A stretch of 64,000 nt of DNA from Isoetes taiwanensis (lineage: Eukaryota; Streptophyta; Lycopodiopsida; Isoetales; Isoetaceae), in the NCBI GenBank assembly GCA_021234155.1, contig JAJEKV010000005.1:16030826-16094825 (forward strand). The letters are read 5' to 3'. Positions 42,616-55,150 of the stretch are shown here, piece by piece (the stretch's first letter is position 1; every line of letters starts with the position of its first letter). Position numbers and translations under genes: made by a program. Under the pieces are notes generated by a model. That model was not told the origin of the DNA, made no database searches, and saw only the letters and a list, made by a program, of their open reading frames with translations.

Positions 42616-44250
42616 GTGTCGATCTGCGTCCGATTCCCGCCCAAAGCGTGCAAACATTGCTCACAACCTCAGTCTCCTCATCACTATCGGGGAGCCTTAT
42701 CGGGGCTCAACCTTCTCAACAGGTACTTTCACACCCCTGAACATGCCTACATCCATCATTCTTGGGCCATCACGCCTCTTCCCCGCAACCATCATCTCCC
42801 CGGGTGGCTACGGCTATCCACATGTCTCCTTTGCGCCTACCCGGGAATATCCTTTCCCTACGTTTCCCCTTTGCTCTTCTGTTTACAACCTTACGGATCT
42901 CAAAACCAATGCTCCGGCTACTTCGGTTTCTCAACCCATGATCACCCCTTCATCGGGGTCCGTCGGGCACAATGCCACATCCACCTCAACCTCAATATCC
43001 TCACTATACCGTTCTGTCCATTGCACTTTCCATCTACCTTTCGGACTCTGGCCCTGACTTATCCCACCTTTGGCAACCACGAAGGCAAACCCGTTAGACC
43101 AAAGTGCTCGGGCCACATGGAAGAATTTGAGGCTCTAAGCTGTCCTAAATGGTCGCGCAACCTCAACTGAAATTCCACATCTTTTTCCACCACCGCTGGT
43201 GGCTCTCCTCATCAATGGCTCATGTCCAACAAAGCCATTGGAAACAAAACTTGGTCGAAATGTTTGCTTTTACGTCTCATTCTGGGACCACGGATGATGA
43301 TCAACTTCATCTCAAGCAACTCAATGAACTTCAACAAGAGCCCGCAGTGCACGCGGGATTTTTCGCGGATCGACTTCACATTACGCTAAGTAAGCTCAAG
43401 GGGTACCCTACGCGAGCCGGATTTTGGTGCGGTTTCTCCAAGGACTTCCTCCGCTATTCGACTCATGGTGAATACTGCGTCCAAAAACTTTGGAGGCGGG
43501 GCTATCGATTCTGTCAATCACTCCGTCAATGTTTCCTCCGTGGCTCTTCAAGAGCTCCCATTCATTCCACTGTCATGGTTCCACAAGCGGTTGTTCAGCC
43601 TCAACCGCTAATCCACGGTAGCGATCAAATCTGGTGCCATATTTGCAAATACCAAGGCCATTTGGCCAATGAGTGCAACTCCACCAATGGCCGCCTCATT
43701 GCAAGCGATGCAACATGTGCAATCATGCCGCGGAAGAGTGCACTCGCACTCATCCCACACCGTTCGCAACAAAATGGTTTATCAAAGTGCAAACCACACC
43801 TCGGCAACAATCGCACTTTCTCGGGACCACCTCTTGGTGCAGCCCGCCAACTCTATCGACAGCGGGACCAACCACGGGGGATCAAACCAGCGTCCTCCTT
43901 TTGATCCTTCTAAAGCTCGGTGTTATCAGCGTCAAGAATGGGGTCATACCACCCACGGCATGTCCTCAACTTCCACAAGTTAAGTGCGGCTTCACGGCAC
44001 AAATCAGACCACATCGGTCCGCCTCACGGCTTACCAACTCTGGCTCGCTAATGGCAAACAAGGCCCATGACCAGTTCTTAAGAAGCCACCAAGAAGCCTC
44101 GGCAATCCGCTATCAACCAGCTCAGCAAATCAACCTCAATTTGGATCAACAAGCCCAAGAGGAAATTTTTCGGGCACTTAATCCTCGTCCGGTAGTCAAA
44201 TTGGGTTGGTCTAGTTTCCGCGCCCGGACCAAGGCATCCGTCCCTTGACT
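42616..44250 (+). pseudogene. Gypsy-2 gag with CCHC zinc knuckle
   Basis: The frames give a Pro/His-rich N-terminus, then a retrotransposon-gag core with FTSHSGTTDDDQLHLKQLNE (about 43265-43325) and later CHICKYQGHLANEC (43635-43678), a textbook C-x2-C-x4-H-x4-C nucleic-acid-binding knuckle. Reading frame changes several times. The knuckle may be followed by a second Cys-His cluster readable in another frame (about 43700-43740). The basic Ser/Gln-rich rest is unremarkable. Confidence 0.7.
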
Positions 44251-44759
44251 ATTATTGAGGAAGGACGCGCGGCACGCCTTTGCGGTTGACACCATTCCTC
44301 ATGAGGGGCGAAAAAAAGGTTCACTTTGCACGACTTGGAAAAGCTCATGCCAAATGTCATGCCCAAAGTTAAGCCAAAGCATTTTGAATCTCATGCAAGC
44401 TGCTGAAGGCCGCACATTGGCAAATGTTCATGCCACCACTAGAGCTCAACAAAGACAAGATACCCCCTCAACATCTCAACCTCCCCGCTCTCGGACATAT
44501 CCCAATATTGCCCAGGGTTGACTTACTCAAAGAAGTTCTTTGCTTCCACCCCGCCACTCCCGCACCCGGTGGAACCGGCCGGATCCTTTTTCTCATGTCC
44601 CCTCTCGAACTCCAAGAGGGCTTCGCCAAGATCAAAATTCCTTTAAGCAGCAGCCATTTTAAAACTTCGTCTGCTCTCAGGACCGGTTACCACTCCCAAG
44701 CTGTTTTAGTTGGGGCTGTGGCTACCTCTACACCCGCGGTCCATGCCGCGGGGAAATCA

Positions 44760-45240
44760 GCAAGTCAACCATGTTCAAATCGATGGAGGTAGCGCGGTCA
44801 ATCTCATCACGGATAAACTCCGCCAAACAAATGGGCATCACACAACTCTTTCGTGCCCCATATGACATCAAATTGGCTAATGGCCATATCCACGAGACCT
44901 CAAAGGCGTCACACCTATTCTTCACATCAACATTGGTGATCTCCGTTTTCCCATGGAATTTGGCGTTTGGAAAATGGCGAAGATCCGGTGACTATGAAAT
45001 CTTTGGTGGGCGGACCTTTTCTCCGCCCGGGCAAAGAGTATCCATTCTTGGGCCCACGGACCCGTTAGTCATCAACGATGGTCATCTCAATGCCACCATG
45101 GACTTGCAAGCGAGGCGGGGATCATTTACGGTTGACAATGCGGAACCTTCTCTCTCGGACCACAGTTCGAAGAAGCTCGAGAATATTTATCAAGTTTCGG
45201 GCTCCACTGCGAGGATGCCTCGTCATCCTACCCGAATATC
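44760..45240 (+). pseudogene. Gypsy-2 protease region
   Basis: In the frame starting near 44764, HVQIDGGSAVNLITDKLRQ contains the Asp-Gly-Gly active-site triplet (Asp codon at 44782) and the usual hydrophobic follow-up of retroviral-type proteases. The following residues continue in shifting frames with LHINIGDLRFPMEFGVW (about 44920-44970). The region links gag to RT. Confidence 0.55.
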
Positions 45241-45789
45241 TTGATCCTTGGGGAGAAATGACTCTTGATCGGGACCCGGTGTGGCCTTGCTTGACCCTAC
45301 ACGGCTCCTTGCAATCGAATCCAACAGCGTTGATCACTTTTCGGATCTTTGAACCTCTGCCACTCTGTTGATGTACATTATTTGTCATGAAGCAATCAGC
45401 GCTAGATGACGAGCAACCTCTCTTTTTCACCGCATAGCGTGCCGCGCATCGGTTATGCTCCAACCTCCTGCACACATTGTCGGGATACGAAGTAATACCC
45501 CATATTCGGACTCGAAGTTGAGATTGTGGGCGTTGGCAACAATCAACTTTGTCGCATTCTTTGCAAATCTTAGGCTCCTTATCATTAGCGGGGCCGTCCG
45601 GTTGTTCAAAAATTCAAACACATTTTAGCTGGAGTTACAAAGATCTTGGGGCATCAACAAAAGCTTGGGGGAACTCACCATTCCTACCAAATCGATGCGA
45701 CCCGGTGTAGCAGCGGCGATCTGAGCTCAACCCTAATTGCAGGTGATCGCGTCAAAGGCGGAAATTGACAAACTCCTTCTGCGGGTTTG

Positions 45790-46260
45790 ATCTATGAGGT
45801 CAAACATTCGAATGGGTGAGCCCCATCGTCATTGCCCTTAAGCACAATGGTAAGATCGGCGTGCGTGTGGACTATCGGAAACTCAATCGGGGCCGCGGGC
45901 GTGATCATTTTCCACTTCCCTTCACGGACCAAGTTACGGAAGAAGTGGTGGCCATGAGATGTACTCCTTTATGGATGGTTTTTCGGCTACAATCGGATCT
46001 CCATCAAAGAATCTGATCAACTCAAGACCACTTTCACCACCAGGTGGTACTTTTTTTGCCTACAAGGTGGTTCCTTTTGGATTATCCAACTCTCCTTCCA
46101 CGTTTCAGCGCATCATGCTCTCGTTTTTTCATGATTTCATGAAGGAAAATCCCTTCTTGCAAATTTTTCAAGATGACTTCTGCGCCTCTGAGTTCCATGG
46201 CTGACCATTTGGATAATTGGAACTTCGTCTTCGAGAAATGTGATGAGTCAGGCATTAGTC
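45790..46260 (+). pseudogene. Gypsy-2 reverse transcriptase
   Basis: Motifs in order: EWVSPIVIALKHNGKIGVRV followed by DYRKLNR (45810-45885), HFPLPFTDQV, YSFMDGFS (about 45960), a text of GYN-ISIKESDQLKTTFTTR type in the next frame, FAYKVVPFGLSNSPSTFQRI (46050-46110) and FQDDF in place of YxDD (about 46167). Consecutive conserved motifs are in different frames although residues themselves are well kept. Confidence 0.8.
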
Positions 46261-46379
46261 TCAATCGAGAAATGCACCTTTTGCGTACGGTGTTACGTTA
46301 GGCCATGTTGTCGACCAAAGCGAGGAATCACCATCGATCTGCCAAAATCGATTGTGTGCTCAAGGCTCAAGCACCAGCC

Positions 46380-46900
46380 AATATCAAGGAGACACGCTCC
46401 TTCACGGGAAAAGTCAATTATTACTCCACCTTCATACGGGTGGCAGCCATTGCGGATCCCATTCATAAACTCGCGGGTGGTGAATCCACACGGGCTTGGA
46501 ATTCCCGGTGCGGAGCTTTGCTTTCAACAATTTGAAGCTTTTTGCTTACTTTCGGGCACGGTTCTTGTTCCTCCTCAATGGGACAAGCCCTTTCATGTTC
46601 ATGTCGATGTCCGGCGTTTGCTATTGGAGCCGTTCTTTCTCAAGAATATGATCGCGCTGCCCGACAAACCAAATCGCTCGCCCGGTAGAAAACTCAATTT
46701 GGCTGGCGCCAACTATTACGCCCGCGGGCGTGAAGCTTTGGGTCTCATTTTACGTGTCCAGCGCTTCCGTCATTACCTTTTGGGCAGTCAAATCAAGTTC
46801 TTTGTGGACCACCAAGCACTCCTCTATTTGATCAACAAGTCCGCCCACGGGCGCATTGCTTTCGTTGGGTCCTTCTTCTCCAAAATTTGCTCCTTTTGAA
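46380..46900 (+). pseudogene. Gypsy-2 RT thumb/connection and RNase H
   Basis: ANIKETRSFTGKVNYYSTFI (46378-46437) is the connection motif after RT. RNase H follows with FHVHVDV (the first Asp region, about 46590), then NYYARGREALGLILRVQRFR (Glu) and FFVDHQALLYLINKSA (Asp; about 46800). Frames change between these motifs. Confidence 0.75.
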
Positions 46901-47139
46901 ATCGTTCATAAAGGCGGGCAAATCTCATGTTGTTCGGATTATCTTTCGCATCCACGCGGATGATCCCTTATGAGGGGTCTCGGGCGCCTTCCACGATGCT
47001 CAACTCTTTTTAGTCCGCGGCAACACCACATTGGTTCCATGATTTTCAGCATTACCTCCTCACGGGTGCTCTTCCACCCGAAGGCGAGGCGGCTCTCTCA
47101 CGCCAAGCGACAATCCCGTCGCCATCAATTTCTCAGAGA

Positions 47140-48200
47140 GGTCAGGTGACTACACCATGGTTGGGACATCTCTACAAAAGGGTAAGGACACCATCAGCCG
47201 GCTGTGTTCTACCTCATGAAGTTCGGATATTGTTCGAGAAGCTCATCAAGGGCACCGGTGGTGGTCATTTTCATGGTGACACCCGGCCGCATAAAATCCT
47301 TCTAGCCGGGTATTATTGGCCCGCTCTTCAAAGATGCTCATACCCGCCCCGCGTGTGGCGCTTACCCGGTGGTGGGGCGCCCGCGACCCGTGGCGCTCTT
47401 CCAGCATTGGCCGATTAAGCCATGCCACTTCCCGCCCGACCAAATGGGGAATGGACTTTGTGGGACCTATAGATCCTCTGCGAGGCACACTTTCGTGCCG
47501 ATACATTCTGGTTCTCGCGACTACGCCACCAAATGGGCGGAGCTTTGCCCTTCCGGACAACACTTGCTGCAAGCCGCTCGAGTCCTCTATCAACAAATTA
47601 TCCGCGATCGGCTGCCCCGCGGGCTGGTGGGTGGCCGTGGTGTTCATTTCATCAATCATACTATCAAAGGGGCGGCGGATTATCTCGATACATCATCACA
47701 AGAGCACACCTTACTATCCTCAAGGCAATGGGTTGGCGAGAAAGCACCAACAAAACTCGGTCACCATTCTCAAGAAAATTTGTGGCGCTTCCCGCAGTTA
47801 GCGGACAAAACTTCCTCTTGTTCTTTGGGCCTACAATACTTGTTTCAAGATTGCTCACGGGTCACACTCCTTTTAAATTGGTTTTATGGTCGGGGAAGCT
47901 CTCATGCCATTTGAATACATCCTTCCAACACTTCGTTTTCAAGCAGCTCTTGCTCATAATCCACCGGGTGCTCTCAAACGGGTCTATCAATTAGAACAGT
48001 TGGATGAACCCGAAGGGATGCTTATATTCGTGTTCTTCATGGACAGCGGTTGCAAAAATCTTTACATGACAAGCGTTTGAAGACAAAAACATTCAAAGAA
48101 GGAGATTTGGTTCTTCTTTATGATTCAGTACAAAAATTTTTAGGGTAAACTCAAGTTTCGTTGGCTTGGCCCTTATCAAATTGTTCAAGTGGTTAGACCA
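47140..48200 (+). pseudogene. Gypsy-2 integrase
   Basis: HH-CC zinc-binding text (GGHFHGDTRPHKILLAGYYW, 47253-47310) leads to the core start WGMDFVGPIDPLRGT (about 47445-47490) and, after further frame changes, STPYYPQGNGLARKHQQN (47710-47765), where the usual catalytic Glu is read through in another frame. A C-terminal motif GKLKFRWLGPYQIVQV (about 48140-48190) is the GPY/F signature. The protein is split over at least four frames. Confidence 0.75.
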
Positions 48201-48399
48201 AAGCGTTTTCCAACTAGCTGAGTTAGATGGCACTCCATTACCTACATTGGTTAATGGTTTTCGTCTCAAAGCATTTCATCACCACGAAAGTGAACATCAA
48301 CACCACGAAGGCGGTTCAAGAAGCACACACCACGAGAAAGTGACTAGAAAGGCGGTAGATTATATTATAGTGGAGATTTTTTTTTACAAAATGTGGGCA

Positions 48400-51300
48400 T
48401 GACCGGCTATTTTCGCTATGGAGCGCCCTATATACAAAAAGCGGGCTCGAGCCCTATCTACTAAGTCCTAAGAGGAAAAACCCTCTACTCGGGGTTGGGC
48501 GGGAGGTGATCGCGAGGAGATGGTAGAGGTTACGCTCGGATCAGCGAAGGTGCGGGGAACCACCTCCATCCGTTGGTCTTCATTGGGATGTTCAGCCATC
48601 CCGGCACACCGGCCGTCCATGCGGATGCCCGGTTGTGGCAGCGCCGAAGATCGAACAATTCATCTTACAAGTGATCCACTCGGCGGTTAGTGGGCATTGT
48701 GCAATCTTCGTTCAAGCGGCCCGGCGACCATCTTTATCGGGGATGCCTTCGTTTTCTCGGTTAGGTCTTATATAAGCCCGAGGAACTCCTTGTCGGCGTG
48801 GACCAATCACACAAATCGCCAGCGTGTTTTGCAATGCAAAATTTGTTTCTAAAATGAGAATCTGTTCTCCGCCGCATATCTAGCCATGGTACCTTCCGAC
48901 ACATTCCTTTTAATAATATCCCACTTGAGTTTGCCATTGAATGCCATTCCTTCTTTCCACGCCCGTCGAACATTAATGGGTGTCCTTTGCCATCTGTCCC
49001 ATCCGATCTTTCTTTCACGTCTCATCCTCACCGTTCATTGCTTCTCCCTTACGTTTTTTGGACTTAGCCAAATTTTTGCCTCTCAATACCCTTCTTCGCA
49101 TCTTTTGACACCTGGCACCATCAACGGTTCAGGTTCGCACTCTTCATACCTCTTCAGCCTCCGGTTATAGCCCTAAAACAAACCTTTTTAGTTCCTCTGC
49201 GCCTTAGTCCTCCGTGCTTTCGACTTTTCGTCTTCGCCTTTGGCATCCCTCTTGGTTCGCACATCATTCCCATGGCTGCCCCAAGATTTTCTACACTTCA
49301 AACTCGCTCCCAAGGATCCGCCCCTTTTGCATCTGTATCCTTCTTGCCCACTTTCCGTGAAGCCCTTGTTGGCCCAAATAAAAAGTCATTTGAGCGACAC
49401 CAACTTTACTGAATTCTCTCAAATGGAACTTAGGCTCCCAAATCCGACCCGATTCGCGGCGGTTCATCGCCAATATGGTTAACGACCCGCAAGGTTACAC
49501 CAACGTGGGTCGATGGCACCACTATTTCGTTGACTCAACATTTGATTTCCGAGGTATTTCATATTCCCTTGCACACCCCTTTGTGTATCATGAAGTGCGC
49601 TATCACGGGATATCGATGTCCACGAGTTTGGTGCACACGCTTATCATGCCAATGTCCATCGTCGACCAATATCGACAAGCCTCACGAAACCTTTGTCAAA
49701 TTTACGTGGCCGAAAATTCCTTGGGTATTCTATCAAGAACACCCATATCAATAAACCTTTCTATAACCTGGTCCTCGCGCTACACATTCCAAACACCCAT
49801 AGATTGGCCCCAAATGATGTTCTATCGTCTTCTCCAAGAAATGGACTTCCGGTTACCACTTCCATTTCTGAAGTTTTCTGTGGGGCCACTTTCAAGCCCT
49901 CATCCGTCACTACTTCCTCCCACACCACCAAATTCTCATAATTCCACTCGGCTCCCTTCCCATCACTCACCCAAGTTGGCACTTCCGCAGATCTTCCACT
50001 TGGTCATGTCCACAGTCACACCCATGTCCTTTGTCTCCTCCTCGCTACACCATCCACTTCACACCATTTTTCCCAAACATCCCAAAACGAGGCAGCGACC
50101 GGCTCCACCACCACAACACCCTCGTCGGTTGTTGTATCGATTATCGGCCGGGAGGCTCAAGGCTGGCGCTCTCAAGTTACAAGAATCCCAAGAAGCTCTT
50201 ATGGCCGGGGTTCAGCGGGCACTAGAAGCCTCGATGCGGTCCACGGGACCTTCAAGGCTGCCTGGCGCCCAAGTTGCAACTTTGGAGGCCAAACTTCAAG
50301 ACAAGCATGAAGCTCTCTTACAGGGCTCATCTGAGATCTCAAAAGTACACAAGCTCAAAGTCGACCAACTTCGCGGATCAGCAGGGCTCGAGCTCGGTCG
50401 AGAAATTCAGACTTTATTGGAGCACAACAAGTCCAAAGCGCTCTCCACGAGTACCAAGGGCGAATATATTGCTAAACTCAATGCATTGTACTCTGAAGCG
50501 TGGTGAGAATTTCAGCACTCAAGTTCAAAATCTTTGACCCGGGCGCTCAAATTAGCCTCCTTGGTGGCTTTCGGCTTTCTACGCGAACGCTCAGCTCACC
50601 TCTCTTCAAGATCACTACGGAGGTGCGAAGCGAGAAAATCTTGGATGGCCAGCGGAGATTGCGAGTGCTTCGTCTCAATACACAGGAAATCTTCCTCGAG
50701 GTCCATCCCTTCTCGAAAGCGAATTGAGTGACCGATCCGCTCTTTGCTTTCGAAAGGGACAATCGGATCCGTGATCTCGAACAACAACTGCGGCAAAGCT
50801 ATTCAATCTGGCGATGAGGCTCAAGCAAAACTTGGGCCCATCGCGCAATTCTTCGAGAATGCTGTTGACTTCCGGTTCCCTCTGCTATCATGATTATGTG
50901 GTTGCTCGGCGCCACCTCTTCCTTTTCAAAGTGGCATCGCGGCCGATGGCCACAATGGATATCCCGAAAGCGGCGGTTTGATTTTCTTTGAGTTTGGCGA
51001 ACTCTCCATTGAAGACAAAGGGTTGTCTGTGCCCTTGTCGTCTTTGATCTCATACTGTCGTACCCGATCCGGACTTTTATCACATTCGCCAGGAGTGGTT
51101 CAGCCCATGGCTTACATATTTCATGATTTCTATCTGGGTGATACCACGGGGAACACTTTGGAAATGGGCACGCCGGCTTTTTTTTCGAGGGTGACCCCAG
51201 CGTGCAATGGGTGCTTCGGGGATAACAATCCATATCTTGCGGATCCCGCTCGGACCCAAACTCTTCATCGAGGTACATGCGAGCTTGCCAATCATTTATC

Positions 51301-52226
51301 TCTCGTGGCCGGGCGGCTACAACAAATCAAAAGTATCTAGGACATCGAGGGGATCTTCCCTATGCACAAATCTATATGCGACACCTCGCTGGTTACAATC
51401 AAGTTACAAGCTCTGTTGGATAGCAAGGCGGTCCCCACGGAATGGGATAGCCCTCTGTCAACTCGACTCTACCGCTTCTCTTTGGGATCGTTGGTGTCGG
51501 GCTTGATCCGGATCTTGTCGAGTCAATTCGGGAGACCATTTCGGCAACCCATACGGGCATGGTTCCTTCTCCCTATGCTTCCTGGAAGTACCTCCGCCCG
51601 GGTTCTGACTTCTCATTGGCGCCTTCCTTTTGGACCAAGGTCATGGATGGTCATGCGGTGGACACCACCTCGGATCTCGGCCGGATCTCCGGTGGGATCC
51701 CGTTTTGTTAAGCGCTCACATTGGGAAGAAGGTGCCCTCTGGACAACACCACCAATTGGATCTACATTGCTAATGGTGGTTGGTTAGCGGCCAGCGGATG
51801 CGCTTCATGGTCTCAACACCTTCTTGCAAAATACCTCCACCTCACGATCCTTACGTCCATCTTCAAGGATTTTGCGGCGCCCTCAAATGCATTTTTTTGA
51901 AGCTCCTTAAATCGGCCGGCGTCCATTTTTCCGCAATCCAAATGCAACGTCGGTGCCTTTGGCCTTGACCTTGTCTCCTCATGGAATGTCGTTACATTTC
52001 TTGAGCGCACGCTGCCACGGAAGACATGGTGCGCTCGCTTTTCTTATTGATGCTGATCACGCCCTTGGACAAAACACACCTCAAGCTCTTCAATCACGCC
52101 AAGATCTCATCGGCCGGTACCATAATGGTGCCCGTCCTCACTCCCGTGAGGATCACTTTCAGACGGATGGCTTCCGCCCTCCGAAGCTTCCTCCTTTTCT
52201 TCACTCCAGTGTCGTTTGGTGGGGAG
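48400..52226 (+). other. ~3.8-kb extra region of Gypsy-2 between integrase and 3' LTR
   Basis: This is far longer than the usual gap before a gypsy 3' LTR. The plus strand has an open frame of 343 codons (49475-50506) and further coding-like stretches to about 51800. The first part reads GRWHHYFVDSTFDFRGISYS and VHTLIMPMSIVDQYRQASRN; then a Pro/His-rich stretch; then a predicted helical, coiled-coil-like part with LQESQEALMAGVQRALEASM and VATLEAKLQDKHEALLQGSS. In another frame 51330-51700 reads GMVPSPYASWKYLRPGSDF. No family is recognised. It could be an env-like or extra ORF of the lineage, or a captured host gene. Confidence 0.5.
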
Positions 52227-52807
52227 TGTTAGTCCTGTGCCTCACAGTACAGGACTATTCATGCATCTGACAGACAGGTCAAGCTCAAGGATGATCCTCG
52301 GTCAACCACCGGTCCGGACATCCAAGGCTCCCGCGAAGACCAAGCGGCAAAGACCACGCAGTCAAAGCCTTTGGTGTCAACAAGAGGCGCCCTTTCGGAC
52401 AAGTAAGTAATGACGCGTCACCTCCCGTCGGCGTGGCGTGATTCTAGGCACTTCAAAGAGCACCGCCAACATTCCCAAATCGGGGCCTCCTTCCTTGAGT
52501 CGGCAGAGATGGGTCCAGTGTCTATATTGGGCCCAAGGCCATTGTACTATATATATGAGTAGAGTTAGCACATAAGTTTTTAGATGAGTTTTGAGTCTTG
52601 TCTCCTTGACTTTCTCTCTATTCGAGAGCTCATGTATTTTCATCATTGATATCAAGGAAGCTTATCATCTTTCTCTCATTTGTTACGCTTTCTTCTTTTC
52701 TTCTCTTTCCGGCAAATCCGCGTGACATAGTCCCCGGACTCTCTGAGTAGATCCACGGGTCCTCCCGAGAGGTACGTCTTCCGAGTTCGAACCAACCCCA
52801 AACAGCA
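52227..52807 (+). repeat. Gypsy-2 3' LTR
   Basis: Uninterrupted 581-bp LTR following the purine tract at 52216-52226. It shares the TATATATATGAGTAGAGTTA block (a likely promoter region) and pyrimidine-rich CTTTCTTCTTTTCTTCTCTT tract with the 5' copy. Confidence 0.85.
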
Positions 52808-55150
52808 GAGACCACTTGCCACAAAAGCAAGTGTGTTATGAATAACCCGACCCACCGGTAAGAAGGCCGCACAAAGCAAGAAGACACAACATGGGATGGA
52901 CCTTCCAAACCTGCACCACCACATCATCCCGAGGGACTATAGGTATGTGTAGCGGAATACTTCCGCCCGTGCTCCCGTGATAGCCGGTCCAGCGCCCCAA
53001 AGTAAAAGCGAGCTCGAAAGAACTCCCGCGAAGCTTAGCCGACCACCCCAATACCAATCCTCCAAGAGCACAAAGACTTCGCCTCCAACGGGCCGATGTC
53101 AGAGCATGCACAAATGGCGACCAAGGGCAAGTCTTGGGGTAGAGGAACCCACAAGAAAGGGAGAAGAGGGTGATAATCTGAGGCATAATCTAGCTGGAAG
53201 AGCACACGACATGATCCTAAACCCAAGAACACTCACGTGAGAAAAGGGGCGCGTGTGGGAAAGGCCGGAGACCATACAAGCGATTGCCTGTGGCAACTCC
53301 ACATGCATAGGCGGCTTCCCAAATGCCACACAATGGCGTAGAGGGCGCAACAACAGGGCGCACCGGGGAGAAGATGCTCCATCCTGCGGAATGCTCCAAA
53401 CAAACTTGGAGACCAACACCTACTATCACCGGCCAAATCCAGAATGGCCAAGCCCCCATCCTCCGGAGACACCTCCCACCAAGCCACTTTAACAAAGCGC
53501 CCCTTCATCATCCCGCTCCACACAAAATTTGAACAATCTTATCCAAAGCACGCATCTTACCCTCAGAGCTAGCCATCGGATCTTAGATATACAAACCGAC
53601 TTGGCAATAGTGATCCTACGCCATGGACAACTTGCTACCCTTCCACCGCAAAAATCTCATCCCACACCCTCCCCATGGAAACATCCCCTCCAAAGGGAAT
53701 ACCCAATGACTTAGTACACACATTACCTGGAAGCACCTTCCAAGGGAATAGAGCCAAACAAGGGGAAGGCGGAGTCAGCTGGGCCCATAATCGCGAGCAC
53801 TTACCCCAATTCAAGAATGACTGAGGCCAAGGAGAAAGTATCCAACAACCCCTTCACATTCCGCAGAATTCCTCTCTTACGCCACCAAGAAGAGGAAAGT
53901 GTCATCGACAAACGGTTAATAATAATGGCTACCATCCATCACGCATCCGGAAGCCCATCCACCACTCCCTCCTCCCACTGCGACCAAAAACAATCGAGAC
54001 AATTGCTCCGCCACAATCGTAAATAAAAATGGCGCCAAAGGGCACCCCGACGCACCCTCTGCCTTAAGGAGAAAAAGGCGAAGGGGTTCACCCGGCACAC
54101 CATCAGAGTGCTGACCTATGCAGCTTCATGATGTCTCGAAAGCGTGGACCACACCAACGCTAACATCATGGCGGAACAAGAACTCCAAAACGGACACTAT
54201 CGTAAGCTTTGGCAAAGTCAAGCTAAAGATAGACAATGCCTTGACACGTTCTTCCGGGCCAATAAAGGCCCTCATAAGTCGCGGCAACATTAGTCAAAAT
54301 GTTCCTCCAGGGACAAACCAGCACACCTTACTAATGGAAGAAGTCAACAGGCTTCAACTTCTGCGCGAGGAGAAGCTTAATAATCTTATACACAGAGGAC
54401 AACAAGGAGATAGGCCTCCAATCATTAATCGTAGAGAAGGCTGCTTAACCTTAGGAATCAAGGAAATGCATGTGGTATTCAAGATCCTATCCATTTGAGA
54501 GAAGCTAGCTGACAACTCAAGGTACACGGGTACAGACTCACCGACCCACTCCCAATAAGTGCCGAAAGAACTCCACGGGGATGCCATCCAGCCCGGGACA
54601 TTTATCCTTGGCCATGCACATACATGCAGCCGCTAAATCCTCTCCTGAGAGCTCCTGCTCAAGCTCTCACACCGGGTGAGGCGGAGAATAGATGGCTTAA
54701 CACCCCCCAAAACAAGCTCATGCATCTCTGCTCATAGGGAAGAGTGTGTGCGAAAAACCACGAGAAATGGGCATGCACATACCTCTCGCAAATCAGCGGG
54801 ATCCTCAAAGTCCGGCCATCGGGCAAAGCAAGGGATGCCATAGATTTGCATATTGTCACGCTAAGGCGCTCAAGAACAACAGACGAACTTGTGTCCCCTC
54901 CTTCAACCGGTGGGGCCTTCACACGTGCCTCCCGCACTTTAACTGCTCGAAAGCAACAATACGGGCTGCAGAACTTGCATTCTCCCTAATGCCATCGAAG
55001 GTCGCTACCGAATCCTCTCCAACTCCTGATAGAGACCATGCAACTCCTGTCGCTCCTGCTGCACACGCTGCCTACCAAAGACCTTGGCAAAACGCTTCAC
55101 CCTGGCCAACTCTTACTCTCTTGGTTTCGCTTCATCTTCCAATTCTCCAT
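52808..55150 (-). pseudogene. LINE-A 5' part: L1-type reverse transcriptase
   Basis: Minus-strand reading from the right gives the LINE RT in order: LSGEDLAAACMCMAKDKCPG then LDGIP (about 54650-54580), LNTTCISLIPKVKQPSLRL (about 54470-54410), SGCPLAPFLFTIVAEQLSRL (about 54060-54000), and LGIPFGGDVSMGRVWD (about 53710-53660), with LLLWQVVS (about 52840) leading to the zinc-binding region on the far side of Gypsy-2. Frames change often. The upstream endonuclease is not found, so the copy is 5'-truncated near 55.1 kb. Together with 37949-38620 it forms one LINE split by Gypsy-2. Confidence 0.75.

Larger units (their letters stand above)
38621..52807 (+). mobile_element. Gypsy-2: plus-strand Ty3/gypsy retrotransposon
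   Basis: LTRs: 38621-39164 plus 42359-42400 (split by LTR-B) and 52227-52807. Both begin TGTTAGTC and share long blocks such as CATTCCCAAATCGGGGCCTC and ACATAAGTTTTTAGATGAGT, ending near CCCAAACAGCA. The 3' LTR follows a purine-rich TTGGTGGGGAG. Inside are gag, protease, RT, RNase H and integrase in the standard gypsy order (42.6-48.2 kb), all broken by small indels. About 3.8 kb of further sequence lies before the 3' LTR. No 5-bp target duplication is seen (GCGGA versus GAGAC). The element sits in antisense orientation inside LINE-A. Confidence 0.85.

Noticed and set aside
52836-53523. Several 80-116-codon minus-strand frames
   Set aside because: They are frame-shifted pieces and shadows of LINE-A ORF2, not separate genes.
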